The notes below the pieces were generated by a model. That model did not search any database. It was not told where the DNA came from and worked only from the letters and a program-made list of their open reading frames with translations. From contig JABMNB010000052.1 in the NCBI GenBank assembly GCA_013205335.1, positions 1-6,143 on the forward strand: DNA of 6,143 nucleotides, in the 5' to 3' direction. The first letter of the stretch is position 1. Every line of letters starts with the position of its first letter. Shown here one piece after another: positions 1-6,107 of this stretch. This stretch comes from Rhodospirillales bacterium (GTDB lineage Bacteria > Pseudomonadota > Alphaproteobacteria > Reyranellales > Reyranellaceae). A program made the position numbers and the translations under genes.

Positions 1-36
1 GCTCCGGACGCCCGGGCCGCTCCTCCCGAGGCTCAC
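1..36. repeat. 36-bp terminal direct repeat, left copy
   Basis: Bases 1-36 are identical to 6108-6143 in the same orientation. The repeat is GC-rich and contains the 8-bp palindrome GCCCGGGC at 10-17. Two explanations fit. The window may be a circular molecule of about 6107 bp whose ends were both reported, or a contig with overlapping assembly ends. It may instead be a genuine direct repeat bounding the accessory segment. No replication gene or recombinase is intact in the window, which weakens the idea of an autonomous plasmid. Identity is certain; meaning is not. Confidence 0.9.
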
Positions 37-84
37 GAGTCGCTCATCAGCCCGAAGACCGTCGCGGCAGTGTCATTGACCGGG

Positions 85-433
85 CTATCCTTCCCTTGCA
101 GCGGCTGCAGGGTTCGTGCTGACCCGCCCCGGGGCCTGGCTTGAGATTGCCTGCTCGGCCTCTTGGCAACTGCCGCCACATCACCTTGCCCAAGCGGCTC
201 TTCGGCAGCCTGTCGGCGAACTGCACGGCACCCGGCACCTTGCAGACAGCCATATTTTAGAGCGCCCAGTCGGTGATGTCCTGCTCACATGGGTGGCCTC
301 ATGCGCTGTTGCGCATCACGAGCAGCGCTTTCACGGTGTCGCCGCGATAGAAGTCGCCGCCCGCGATCACGCAGGTTTCCTGCACTACCGGCCAGGTGCA
401 GAGCAGGAGTTCAACCTCGCTGGATTTGTAAGG
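85..433 (-). pseudogene. Acyl-CoA synthetase (AMP-forming) C-terminal remnant
   Basis: Read on the minus strand, this stretch gives the C-terminal AMP-binding subdomain of a fatty-acyl-CoA ligase. The pieces in order are SSEVELL, then VVQETCVIAGGDFYRGDTVK, then EQDITDW, then KVPGAVQFADRLPKSRLGKV followed by MWRQL. The LPKSxxGKV stretch carries the lysine that in this superfamily takes part in the adenylation half-reaction. The frame is broken by TGA at 299-301 and TAA at 257-259. Near 165 the frame shifts, after which QEAEQAISSQ continues to a TAG at 85-87. The N-terminal adenylation domain, some 400 residues, is absent, and the sequence upstream of 433 no longer matches. A living copy would activate fatty acids with ATP and CoA in the cytoplasm. 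This copy is dead and unrelated in function to the cassette beside it. The family call is from memory of motifs; the exact left and right limits are approximate. Confidence 0.8.
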
Positions 434-567
434 ACGGTGACCTCGGAACTTGGCTTCCATAAGTCCTCGCCTTCGGTTGCACGGCGCTGACAAGGCACGG
501 CAACTCGTAGCGAGCGCATGACGTACCTACTTTACGGGCTCACCACGAAAGCGCTTTAAAGATTCCG
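434..567. other. Gene-free spacer upstream of the cassette
   Basis: I see no coding sequence, tRNA or insertion-sequence end here. The stretch separates the decayed acyl-CoA synthetase from the cassette promoter. The only structure noted is the overlapping pair of palindromes at 548-561, listed separately. Confidence 0.5.
548..561. promoter_or_regulatory. Overlapping palindromes, possible operator
   Basis: AAAGCGCTTT at 548-557 is a perfect 10-bp palindrome, and CTTTAAAG at 554-561 is a perfect 8-bp palindrome that overlaps it. Both lie just upstream of the candidate -35 element at 568. That is a plausible site for a repressor or for an autoregulating product of the cassette. Short palindromes also occur by chance, so this is a suggestion from position only. 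Confidence 0.3.
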
Positions 568-598
568 TTGCACACCCTTTTGATTCTTCTGCTATATT
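568..598 (+). promoter_or_regulatory. Candidate sigma-70-type promoter for the cassette
   Basis: TTGCAC at 568-573 (consensus TTGACA) and TATATT at 593-598 (consensus TATAAT) are separated by 19 bases, slightly longer than ideal. The block 578-608 is strikingly AT-rich in an otherwise GC-rich window. The first gene starts 35 bases downstream, at 634. TTGATT at 580-585 paired with TATGTA at 604-609 is an alternative with an 18-base spacer. This is the only promoter-like region before the five closely spaced genes and probably drives them all. Confidence 0.45.
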
Positions 599-633
599 AT
601 TCATATGTAGATTTCTGGCGTAAGGCAAGTCCT

Positions 634-861
634 ATGCGTGACAAGCGAGATCGATTCGTAGAACTCGGGGAGGCCAGAGTAAAAAAGGCGTCTCAGATGA
701 TCCGCCTCATCGGCAACCTGTCCAACCACAACAACTACGAATATTCGGGCGAAGACGCACAGAAGATCATCTCGGCCCTCAATGCCGAGTTGAAGTTGTT
801 GCGCGCCAAGTTCCAGGCGGGCCTGAGCAAGCGCGCTACGGGCGAATTTAGACTCAAGTGA
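634..861 (+). CDS. Small basic protein, first gene of the cassette
   Basis: This gene encodes 75 residues of unknown function, with no signal peptide or membrane segment. The protein is rich in charged residues. It begins MRDKRDRFVELGEARVKKAS and looks mostly helical. One helix covers about residues 6-28, then comes a polar turn NLSNHNNYEY at 28-37, then a second helix at about 39-63 and a basic tail ending RLK. The ATG at 634 is chosen because AAGG at 622-625 sits 8 bases before it. A TTG at 568 would extend the frame through the promoter and adds a hydrophobic stretch that looks non-coding. I recall similar short proteins at the head of ATPase plus cytosine-methyltransferase operons, but cannot verify this here. 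A role as a DNA-binding regulator or as a small subunit of the ATPase complex would fit its size and charge; neither is shown. The stop at 859-861 is 10 bases from the next start. Confidence 0.8.
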   Translation: MRDKRDRFVELGEARVKKASQMIRLIGNLSNHNNYEYSGEDAQKIISALNAELKLLRAKFQAGLSKRATGEFRLK

Positions 862-871
862 GGGAGAAGAG

Positions 872-2665
872 ATGACGTGGGTGTTTCAAGAGAGCGATCC
901 GATGGGCGGTGCGGCCGGCGAGGCCTATGCGAATACGCTGAAGTCGCCCGGTATGCCGCCCGAGCACGTCCTTGCACGCGAGGCAATTCAGAACTCGGTG
1001 GATGCGGGCATTGATGACGCGAAGGTCCTCGTACGTTTCCGCGCCACCGCGATAACGGGCGCGGCGAAAGTAGCGTTCGTCGCCGCTGCCGGGCTGGACG
1101 GCATAGCCGTGCGGGCGGATCAGCTTGAGCTTGCGAGCCCAAATTGCCTTCACTCACTGGGGAAGCCGCGCACGCCGTTGCAACTTCTATACGTTGAGGA
1201 TCACAACGCCGAAGGCCTTTCCGGCGATCCCCACGACAAGGGCTCAAACTTTTACCGCCTCCTCCTCTCGCTTGGCGACCGCTCAAAGGCGCGGTCGGCG
1301 CGAGGGACGGGCGGGTCATACGGCTTCGGCAAGTCCGTGTATTCGTCAAGTTCCGCGATCCAGACCATCTTCGCCTACACGCGCTTCAAGGCGGCAGACG
1401 GCACCGAGACAACGCGCGTCTTCGGCTGCGGCTACTACGCGAGCCACGAATACCGGAAGATAAATTTCGGTGGCCGTGCATGGCTCGGCACGAAGAAGAA
1501 GATCGACGACGCCGGGCGCACGGTGGTGGACCCGCTTGAGGGCACTGCCGCGAACAAGATGGCGCAGGCACTCGGTTTCACTGTGCGCGAGGAAGGCGAC
1601 TTCGGGACCTCAATCTTGATCGTCGATGCCGCTGTCGATTTGAAGGCCATCGTGCGCGGCGTCGAAGACTGGTGGTGGCCCCGGCTTATCGAGAACAAGC
1701 TCGACGTTGACGTTTACGACACCAACGGCGAAATTCATAACCCACGGCCCAAGAAGAACGACGAGCTGCGTCCGTTCATTGAGGCCTTCGACCTCGCGCG
1801 CCAGCGCGTCGAACCAAAGAGCGGCACCCAGAAATTCATCCGCCTCAACAACCTCGGCGACACACCGCTCGGAACGTGCGGCTTCGTCGTCGTGCCGCTG
1901 ACTGAGCACGGGACCGTGGTCAAACCTGAACGCTGCAACACGGTCGCGCTGATCCGCGCGCCGCTGATGGTCGTGGCCTACAAGTCGTTCTCCGAAACCG
2001 CGCCGCCGGTTGTTGGCGCGTTCATGGCGGCGGACGAAACCGATCTCGTTCTGAAGAAGAGCGAGCCCCCGGCGCATGACCGCTGGGACCCTGAGTCAAC
2101 CAATCTTCGCGATGAGAGCGGCGAGTTCAGGGACATGGTCAGCGCGGTCCTCAGCCGCATCAAAGGCGGCCTGAAGCGCTTCCAGTCGGAGGCTGCACCC
2201 CCGGCTCCGGCCAAGCAGCGCCGCCTCTCGATGCTGGAGCGCGCGCTCGGCAGCTACTTCAAGCCTCAGGGCCCTGGCGGCGGCGCGCCCCCGGACTCTG
2301 AGGCCGCCCCGCTGCATCTGGAGTTTACGAAACAGCCTTACGCCGAGGCAACGTCCGAAGGCATGCTGCGCCTGAAAAGCGCGTTCACGGTTTCTCTCGA
2401 CGCGAAGGCTGAAGACGAGGATGTTGAGCTGCGCGTGCGCATCGGCTGTCCCGTCCTTGAAGACGATGATCAGGAGGGTGACGACTTGGCGCTGATGGTT
2501 GATGTCAACGGCGTCAAGGCCGTCGTGGACGGTATGGACCCGCATCTGTTCCGCTTCCCGCTCGTCAAAGGCGAGAAGGCCCATTTCAAGATCGAATCGG
2601 AGTCGTACAACCCAGCTTGGACCGTCCGGCTGCGTCCCGAGATCGACCGGGAGACCTCGCAATGA
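872..2665 (+). CDS. GHKL-type ATPase (MutL/MORC-like), cassette core
   Basis: This is a 597-residue cytoplasmic protein with a histidine-kinase-like ATP-binding fold near the N terminus. The N box is EAIQNSVDA at 37-45, where E37 and N41 are the expected catalytic and Mg-coordinating residues. The second motif is YVEDHNAEGLSG at 107-118, a variant of the usual DxGxG: D110 is kept but the following glycine is Asn112. The ATP-lid motif is GTGGSYGFGKSVYS at 145-158. The segment at about 245-400, with SEPPAHDRWD at 397-406, is probably a transducer-like domain. A Pro/Gly-rich linker lies at about 440-476, and a beta-rich C-terminal domain ends the protein. GHKL ATPases dimerise on ATP binding and act as clamps or switches, and relatives occur in restriction-type operons with DNA methyltransferases. 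No histidine-kinase dimerisation domain is seen, so it is not a sensor kinase. AGGGAG at 861-866 supports the ATG at 872. The stop overlaps the next start as ATGA (2662-2665), implying translational coupling. DNA action is inferred from context. Confidence 0.9.
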   Translation: MTWVFQESDPMGGAAGEAYANTLKSPGMPPEHVLAREAIQNSVDAGIDDAKVLVRFRATAITGAAKVAFVAAAGLDGIAVRADQLELASPNCLHSLGKPRTPLQLLYVEDHNAEGLSGDPHDKGSNFYRLLLSLGDRSKARSARGTGGSYGFGKSVYSSSSAIQTIFAYTRFKAADGTETTRVFGCGYYASHEYRKINFGGRAWLGTKKKIDDAGRTVVDPLEGTAANKMAQALGFTVREEGDFGTSILIVDAAVDLKAIVRGVEDWWWPRLIENKLDVDVYDTNGEIHNPRPKKNDELRPFIEAFDLARQRVEPKSGTQKFIRLNNLGDTPLGTCGFVVVPLTEHGTVVKPERCNTVALIRAPLMVVAYKSFSETAPPVVGAFMAADETDLVLKKSEPPAHDRWDPESTNLRDESGEFRDMVSAVLSRIKGGLKRFQSEAAPPAPAKQRRLSMLERALGSYFKPQGPGGGAPPDSEAAPLHLEFTKQPYAEATSEGMLRLKSAFTVSLDAKAEDEDVELRVRIGCPVLEDDDQEGDDLALMVDVNGVKAVVDGMDPHLFRFPLVKGEKAHFKIESESYNPAWTVRLRPEIDRETSQ

Positions 2666-3594
2666 GCGTTGTGAACTGGCGCAAGAGCGCGTCCCGCGAC
2701 ATCCGCCCATTCTTCGGCGTCGCAACACTTGAGAACGCTGTCGGCGGCGCACAGGTGCGGCTGTTTGAAGAAGCGCCATTCACCGAGGCAACGGCGTTCA
2801 TCGTGGAGGAGCAGGAGGTCGTGAAGCTGAACATCACGCTGCGCCCGCATCTGGATGAAGCGGCCATCGCGGCGGGATCAATCCCGAAGGCCAAGCTCGT
2901 ACTTGCGGTGACGGCATTGAATCCGTTCCTGAAGAAGACCTGCATCGTGCTCAAGGCCCCGCTGAACCGCAAGGTCCCGGACGAAGTGCCGATAGGTGCG
3001 GAAGTGCTGGAGCAACTCGGTGGTGGCTCCAACATGACCATAGAGGTCGCGTTGTGCCTGGCGAAGGAACTGCCGAAGACGCCGGGTAGCCCGTTCCTGC
3101 TCGGGCACTGGCTGTCGAAGAAGACATTCGACCTTCGACCACCGAAGCTCTCCGAGGACTTCGATATTGAGCCGATGGACGACGACGGTTGGAAGGCGCG
3201 CGGGCTGCCGCCGAAAACACTGTACTTCGTTGACTATTTCGGCTTCATCAACGAACCCGCGAGCAAAGACAAGCAGATGGCAAAGGTGCGCATCCATTCC
3301 GATGTGCACAAGAAGCTGTCGCTTGAGGCAAATGCCAAGGTGGCAAAACCGATGATGGCCTTTCTGGCGGCGGAGATCGCGAGCCTGATTCTGGCCTCCA
3401 GCCTCAGCGATTGGGAACAGGCGGAAGAGGCCACAGCCAAGAGCCCGCTGGCGGCGTTCCTGAAGCGCATCAACCGGATTCAGCCCTGCACGCTCAGTGA
3501 CCTGAAGGCTCTGGTCAAGGAAGCTGGCATGCCAAAGCTCAAGGCCATTCTTCATGCCGATCAGCAGTCGGTTCGTTCCATCGCGGAGGGTTGA
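2662..3594 (+). CDS. Cassette protein of unknown function, 310 aa
   Basis: I do not recognise a family. The protein has 310 residues, no signal peptide and no membrane span. The first 130 or so residues look beta-rich, with alternating hydrophobic stretches such as VVKLNITL at 53-60 and KLVLAVTAL at 78-86. A middle part contains FLLGHWLSKKTFDLRPPKL (145-163) and KTLYFVDYFGFINEP (185-199). From about 215 to the end it is helical, with a hydrophobic helix MMAFLAAEIASLILASSL at 231-248 that looks like a packing helix. No nuclease signature (PD-(D/E)xK, HNH, GIY-YIG, HKD) can be read by eye. The start at 2662 is preferred over an upstream in-frame GTG-type start at 2617: it overlaps the ATPase stop as ATGA and has GGGAG at 2649-2653, 8 bases before it. 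Tight coupling suggests it works in a complex with the ATPase at a similar ratio. It is a candidate effector or DNA-recognition subunit; this is inference. Confidence 0.85.
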   Translation: MSVVNWRKSASRDIRPFFGVATLENAVGGAQVRLFEEAPFTEATAFIVEEQEVVKLNITLRPHLDEAAIAAGSIPKAKLVLAVTALNPFLKKTCIVLKAPLNRKVPDEVPIGAEVLEQLGGGSNMTIEVALCLAKELPKTPGSPFLLGHWLSKKTFDLRPPKLSEDFDIEPMDDDGWKARGLPPKTLYFVDYFGFINEPASKDKQMAKVRIHSDVHKKLSLEANAKVAKPMMAFLAAEIASLILASSLSDWEQAEEATAKSPLAAFLKRINRIQPCTLSDLKALVKEAGMPKLKAILHADQQSVRSIAEG

Positions 3595-3597
3595 GAT

Positions 3598-4320
3598 ATG
3601 CGCTATCACGTACTGACCTCGCCGGATGCGAGCACCTATCTTTTTGCCCGCCGCTCCGGCAACCCGGTTGAAGTCGAGAGCCTGATCAAGATGCGGGGCG
3701 ATGGCCCCGAGCTGAACCAGACCTTCGTGGACGGCCTGCGCGACGAACTGGCCGAGATTCGGGCCTCGTATCCTGATGGTCTCAACCAGAAGGACGCGAA
3801 TCTTTTCGAGGCGCGGGCGGCCCGCGCAGTGCACGAGGGCGTGCCACATCACACCGAATTGCTCGCCGATCCGGACTTCTGGATTTGGCTCGCGGTGGCT
3901 CACTTCGGTGAGATTGTCGAGTGACGCTACGGCGAGCCCGAAGCCGGGACGAGTGTCGCCAACTACGGCGTTGGCGCACGCAATGAGAACCTCTTGTACC
4001 GCCTCTGGCTTCGCGCCGAACTTGTGCTCGACGAGGACGCGACGGATCGATATCATTTGGTCGGCAGTGGCCAGATCGACTTCTACAGAAGCCATCTGTT
4101 CCGGCAGGGCTATGCGAACGCGCGCACCTTCGCCCGCGCTTTGCTTCGCTATCAGTACCCGAAAGCCGACCCGAGTGCCCCGCACCTGAAGGTGAATCAG
4201 ATCAGAGAGCTGGTCAAGCGCCTGCGGCGCTTGAGGGCCAACCTTTTTCTTGAAATTCTTGGAGAGAGCGAGTGCTTGAGCGTCATCGAGACGGAAGCAG
4301 AATCGGTCATTTCCTTGTGA
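3598..4320 (+). pseudogene. DUF6339-like protein interrupted by an in-frame TGA
   Basis: A single reading frame of 241 codons runs from ATG 3598 to TGA 4318-4320, broken only by TGA at 3922-3924 (codon 109). There is no frameshift. The frame resumes at once with convincing coding sequence, RYGEPEAGTSVANYGVGARN, then RLWLRAELVLDED, DFYRSHLFRQGY and RALLRYQYP. The first half contains DFWIWLAVAHFGEIVE, directly before the stop. From memory this pattern matches the DUF6339 family of about 240 residues, of unknown function, seen near cytosine methyltransferases. A Trp (TGG) at codon 109 would be natural, so one G-to-A change explains the break. GGAGGG at 3585-3590 gives a good ribosome site for the first half. 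The second half has only a weak in-frame start, TTG 3994, with no clear ribosome site. It could be a dead gene, a sequencing error, two peptides that complement each other, or UGA readthrough: the stop is followed by C, a comparatively leaky context. The family name is less certain than the interruption. Confidence 0.8.
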
Positions 4321-4336
4321 GCAGAATTGAGTAGCT

Positions 4337-5623
4337 TTGGAGCACTTCTCCTTTGAAGGGCAACACGTTGTCCGTAGCCTGACGCTGGGCGAGCGAGCCT
4401 GGCGCTCGACGGTCGAAAACCGCGCCGATGCATCGCTTGCCCCTGCCTCGGCGTGGTGGCAGAGCTTTCTTCGTGGCGCGTCTGTGTATCAGGACGCGGG
4501 CCTGCCCGTGCTTCCCCCTATCCGGTCGGTCGATGCGTTCTGCGGTTGCGGCGGCCTGACGCTGGGAGCAGCCCAGGCGGCAATCGCCGTGGGCCGCAGG
4601 CTTGAGTCGGTGGCCGCCATTGACGTAGACGAGGGCGGGCTTGACGTTCATCAGGCGAACTTCGGAACCAGGCACCTGCTGGCGGGCAATGCCTCAAGTC
4701 TGGTTGACTTCCACATTCGCGAATCGGGCATGCAATCCAAGTTCGCGTATGAGCCCGAGATCATCGAGCCAAGCCTCGCCGCAGAGGTCGGCAAGATTGA
4801 TCTGTTCCTCGCAGGCCCGCCGTGCCAGGGGCACTCAAACCTGAACAACAGGACCCGGCGCGAGGACCCCCGCAATCTGCTGTACCTCACGGCGGCGGCT
4901 TTGGCGGTCGGGCTTCGTGCTACGACCCTCGCGATTGAGAACGTGCCGGATGTTACCAGCGACAAGAGCGACGTGGTCGGAACGGCCAAGGCGCTGCTCA
5001 AAGCTGCTGGCTACAGCTACATCGAAAGCGCGGTGCTGGCTGCCGATGCCATGGGCGGCGCGCAGACCCGCAAACGCTATTTTCTGATCGCTTCGAAGGT
5101 TGATCCGGCAGAGATCGACACAACGCTCCGGACTGTTGCCGATGGTCTGCGCCATAGTGCCCGCACGTTGGCCTGGGCGATTGGCGATCTGCTCAGTAGT
5201 CCCAAGGACCCGATCAGGACAGGGGTGATGGACACGGTTCCGGCGATGTCCGAGGAGAACCGGACCCGCATCAACTATCTCTTTGACCACGACGAATACG
5301 ACCTGCCCGATGCGGTGCGCCCCGACAGCCACAAGAACGGGCACACGTACCCCTCGGTCTATGGCCGTATGTATTGGGAAAAGCCAGCACAGACGATCAC
5401 GACCGGATTCCTGACGCCCGGACGCGGCAGGCATATCCATCCCATTCGGCGGCGGGTGATCACGCCGCGCGAAGCTGCGCGCATTCAGTCTTTCCCCGAT
5501 ACGTTCCGGTTCGTTGTCGGCGACGAGGACCCGTCGCGAGCCGCGCTGACAAAGTGGATCGGCGACGCCGTTCCGCCGCTCCTCGGCTACGCGGCGACAC
5601 TGCCGCTGTTCGCGCGCTTGTAG
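4337..5623 (+). CDS. DNA cytosine-5 methyltransferase
   Basis: This enzyme transfers a methyl group from S-adenosylmethionine to carbon 5 of cytosine in a specific DNA sequence. From the TTG at 4337 it is 428 residues. Motifs occur in canonical order. Motif I is DAFCGCGG at 66-73 (AdoMet binding). Motif IV is GPPCQGHSN at 160-168 with catalytic C163. Motif VI is ENV at 201-203. Motif VIII is QTRKR at 243-247. Motif IX is TPREAARIQSFPDTF at 376-390, and motif X is IGDAVPPLLG at 408-417. The target-recognition region is about 250-360; its specificity cannot be read. All key residues are present, so it should be active. A 60-residue N-terminal extension precedes motif I. The start is uncertain: the frame opens only after a TGA at 4328-4330, TTG 4337 has no clear ribosome site, and the next candidate is GTG 4484, which would remove most of the extension. 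In the cassette it probably marks self DNA. It is a Dcm-family (COG0270-type) enzyme, but not E. coli Dcm itself. Confidence 0.95.
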   Translation: MEHFSFEGQHVVRSLTLGERAWRSTVENRADASLAPASAWWQSFLRGASVYQDAGLPVLPPIRSVDAFCGCGGLTLGAAQAAIAVGRRLESVAAIDVDEGGLDVHQANFGTRHLLAGNASSLVDFHIRESGMQSKFAYEPEIIEPSLAAEVGKIDLFLAGPPCQGHSNLNNRTRREDPRNLLYLTAAALAVGLRATTLAIENVPDVTSDKSDVVGTAKALLKAAGYSYIESAVLAADAMGGAQTRKRYFLIASKVDPAEIDTTLRTVADGLRHSARTLAWAIGDLLSSPKDPIRTGVMDTVPAMSEENRTRINYLFDHDEYDLPDAVRPDSHKNGHTYPSVYGRMYWEKPAQTITTGFLTPGRGRHIHPIRRRVITPREAARIQSFPDTFRFVVGDEDPSRAALTKWIGDAVPPLLGYAATLPLFARL

Positions 5624-5631
5624 AAGCCTGT

Positions 5632-5873
5632 GCGGTGGACAAACGATTACGCGGCATGCTCGCCGACCGGCCCCGAGCCGTCGCGGCGATCACGAAGATC
5701 TTCCTGACCGAGATCGAACGTCTCCTGCTCGTGGCGGCAGGCGGGACCCCCGCTACCGACATGCCGAGAGCCGCCCGCGGCTCGGCGGCATCTCCTTCCT
5801 GCACCGCTTCGGCTCCGCGCTCAACCACCACGTGCACCTGCACGTATACGTGACCGATGGTGTCTTCGCGCCG
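5632..5873 (+). pseudogene. IS91-family transposase fragment, frameshifted
   Basis: The first part, from 5632, reads DKRLRGMLADRPRAVAAITK followed by IFLTEIERLL. The frame then shifts near 5775, and the second part reads RLGGISFLHRFGSALNHHVH followed by LHVYVTDGVFAP. FLHRFGSALNxHVHLH is the signature of IS91-type transposases, Y-type HUH enzymes that nick single-stranded DNA for rolling-circle transposition. HVHLH is the metal-binding HUH motif. Both the N-terminal zinc-binding part and the C-terminal catalytic tyrosine region are missing, so this piece of roughly 80 residues from a protein of several hundred cannot work. It begins only 8 bases after the methyltransferase stop, so the break that joined it lies at the very edge of the cassette. 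Recognition of the family is strong; the exact boundaries are estimates. Confidence 0.88.
5632..5873 (+). mobile_element. Remnant of an IS91-like insertion element
   Basis: The transposase fragment is the only part of the element I can identify. No complete ori or ter end can be assigned. IS91-like elements can carry neighbouring DNA along when termination fails, so the remnant may record how the cassette arrived or how its right end was lost. Confidence 0.6.
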
Positions 5874-5935
5874 AATCACCCGCTCCGGCCGGCCGTCACG
5901 GCGCCGCGGTCGGGAACGTTGGCAAGCAGCGCGAT

Positions 5936-5971
5936 GCCGTGACAGGCGGGCACGGGGGTGACAGTCACGGC
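5936..5971. repeat. 8-bp perfect inverted repeat
   Basis: GCCGTGAC at 5936-5943 is the exact reverse complement of GTCACGGC at 5964-5971, with a 20-base spacer. A second copy of GTCACGGC lies at 5895-5902, so the central arm could pair with either side. This could be a fold-back near an IS91-type end, or chance in GC-rich DNA. Confidence 0.45.
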
Positions 5972-6065
5972 TCGGAAGGCTACTGCAACGCGAAGCAAAA
6001 TCACCGGACGCAACCCGCGCATGTCGGGAAACTGCCAACTGCGACGCGGTCGACGCAGACGCTAG

Positions 6066-6096
6066 AAAAACGCCGCCAAAGCGAGTGCGAGGCGTT
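6066..6096 (-). terminator. Weak candidate minus-strand terminator
   Basis: On the minus strand AACGCC (6096-6091) can pair with GGCGTT (6074-6069), followed directly by more T residues (a run of five Ts with the stem end). The 16-base loop is long for an intrinsic terminator, so support is modest. No minus-strand gene leads into it within the linear window. If the window is a circle, the decayed acyl-CoA synthetase strand would. Confidence 0.3.
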
Positions 6097-6107
6097 ATGA
6101 GAGACCC

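Larger units (their letters stand above)
5874..6107. other. Gene-free right flank
   Basis: No gene is supported here. After the HUH motif the transposase reading diverges and stops at TGA 5940-5942 without resembling the family. A long open frame on the minus strand crosses the region but shows no recognisable protein. Two inverted repeats are listed separately. Confidence 0.5.

Noticed and set aside
33..84. Short minus-strand reading ending GLMSDS, next to the acyl-CoA synthetase remnant
   Set aside because: It looks like a possible protein C terminus, but it is only about 30 residues, lacks a start or ribosome site, and matches nothing I know.
116..490. 124-codon plus-strand frame
   Set aside because: It is the shadow of the decayed acyl-CoA synthetase on the other strand, which gives recognisable motifs.
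568..633. TTG start adding 22 residues to the first gene
   Set aside because: It overlaps the AT-rich promoter, whereas ATG 634 has a ribosome site at good spacing.
3922..3924. Selenocysteine at the internal TGA
   Set aside because: No clear SECIS-like hairpin was seen immediately after the codon, and the sequence context favours a Trp rather than a Cys/Sec site.
2878..4185. 435-codon open frame on the minus strand
   Set aside because: It lies opposite the 310-aa gene and the DUF6339-like gene, and its translation resembles no protein. Long antisense frames are common in GC-rich coding DNA.
5878..5888. 11-bp ACCCGCTCCGG shared with 6104-6114 at the start of the right terminal repeat
   Set aside because: Too short in GC-rich DNA to be claimed as a third repeat copy.
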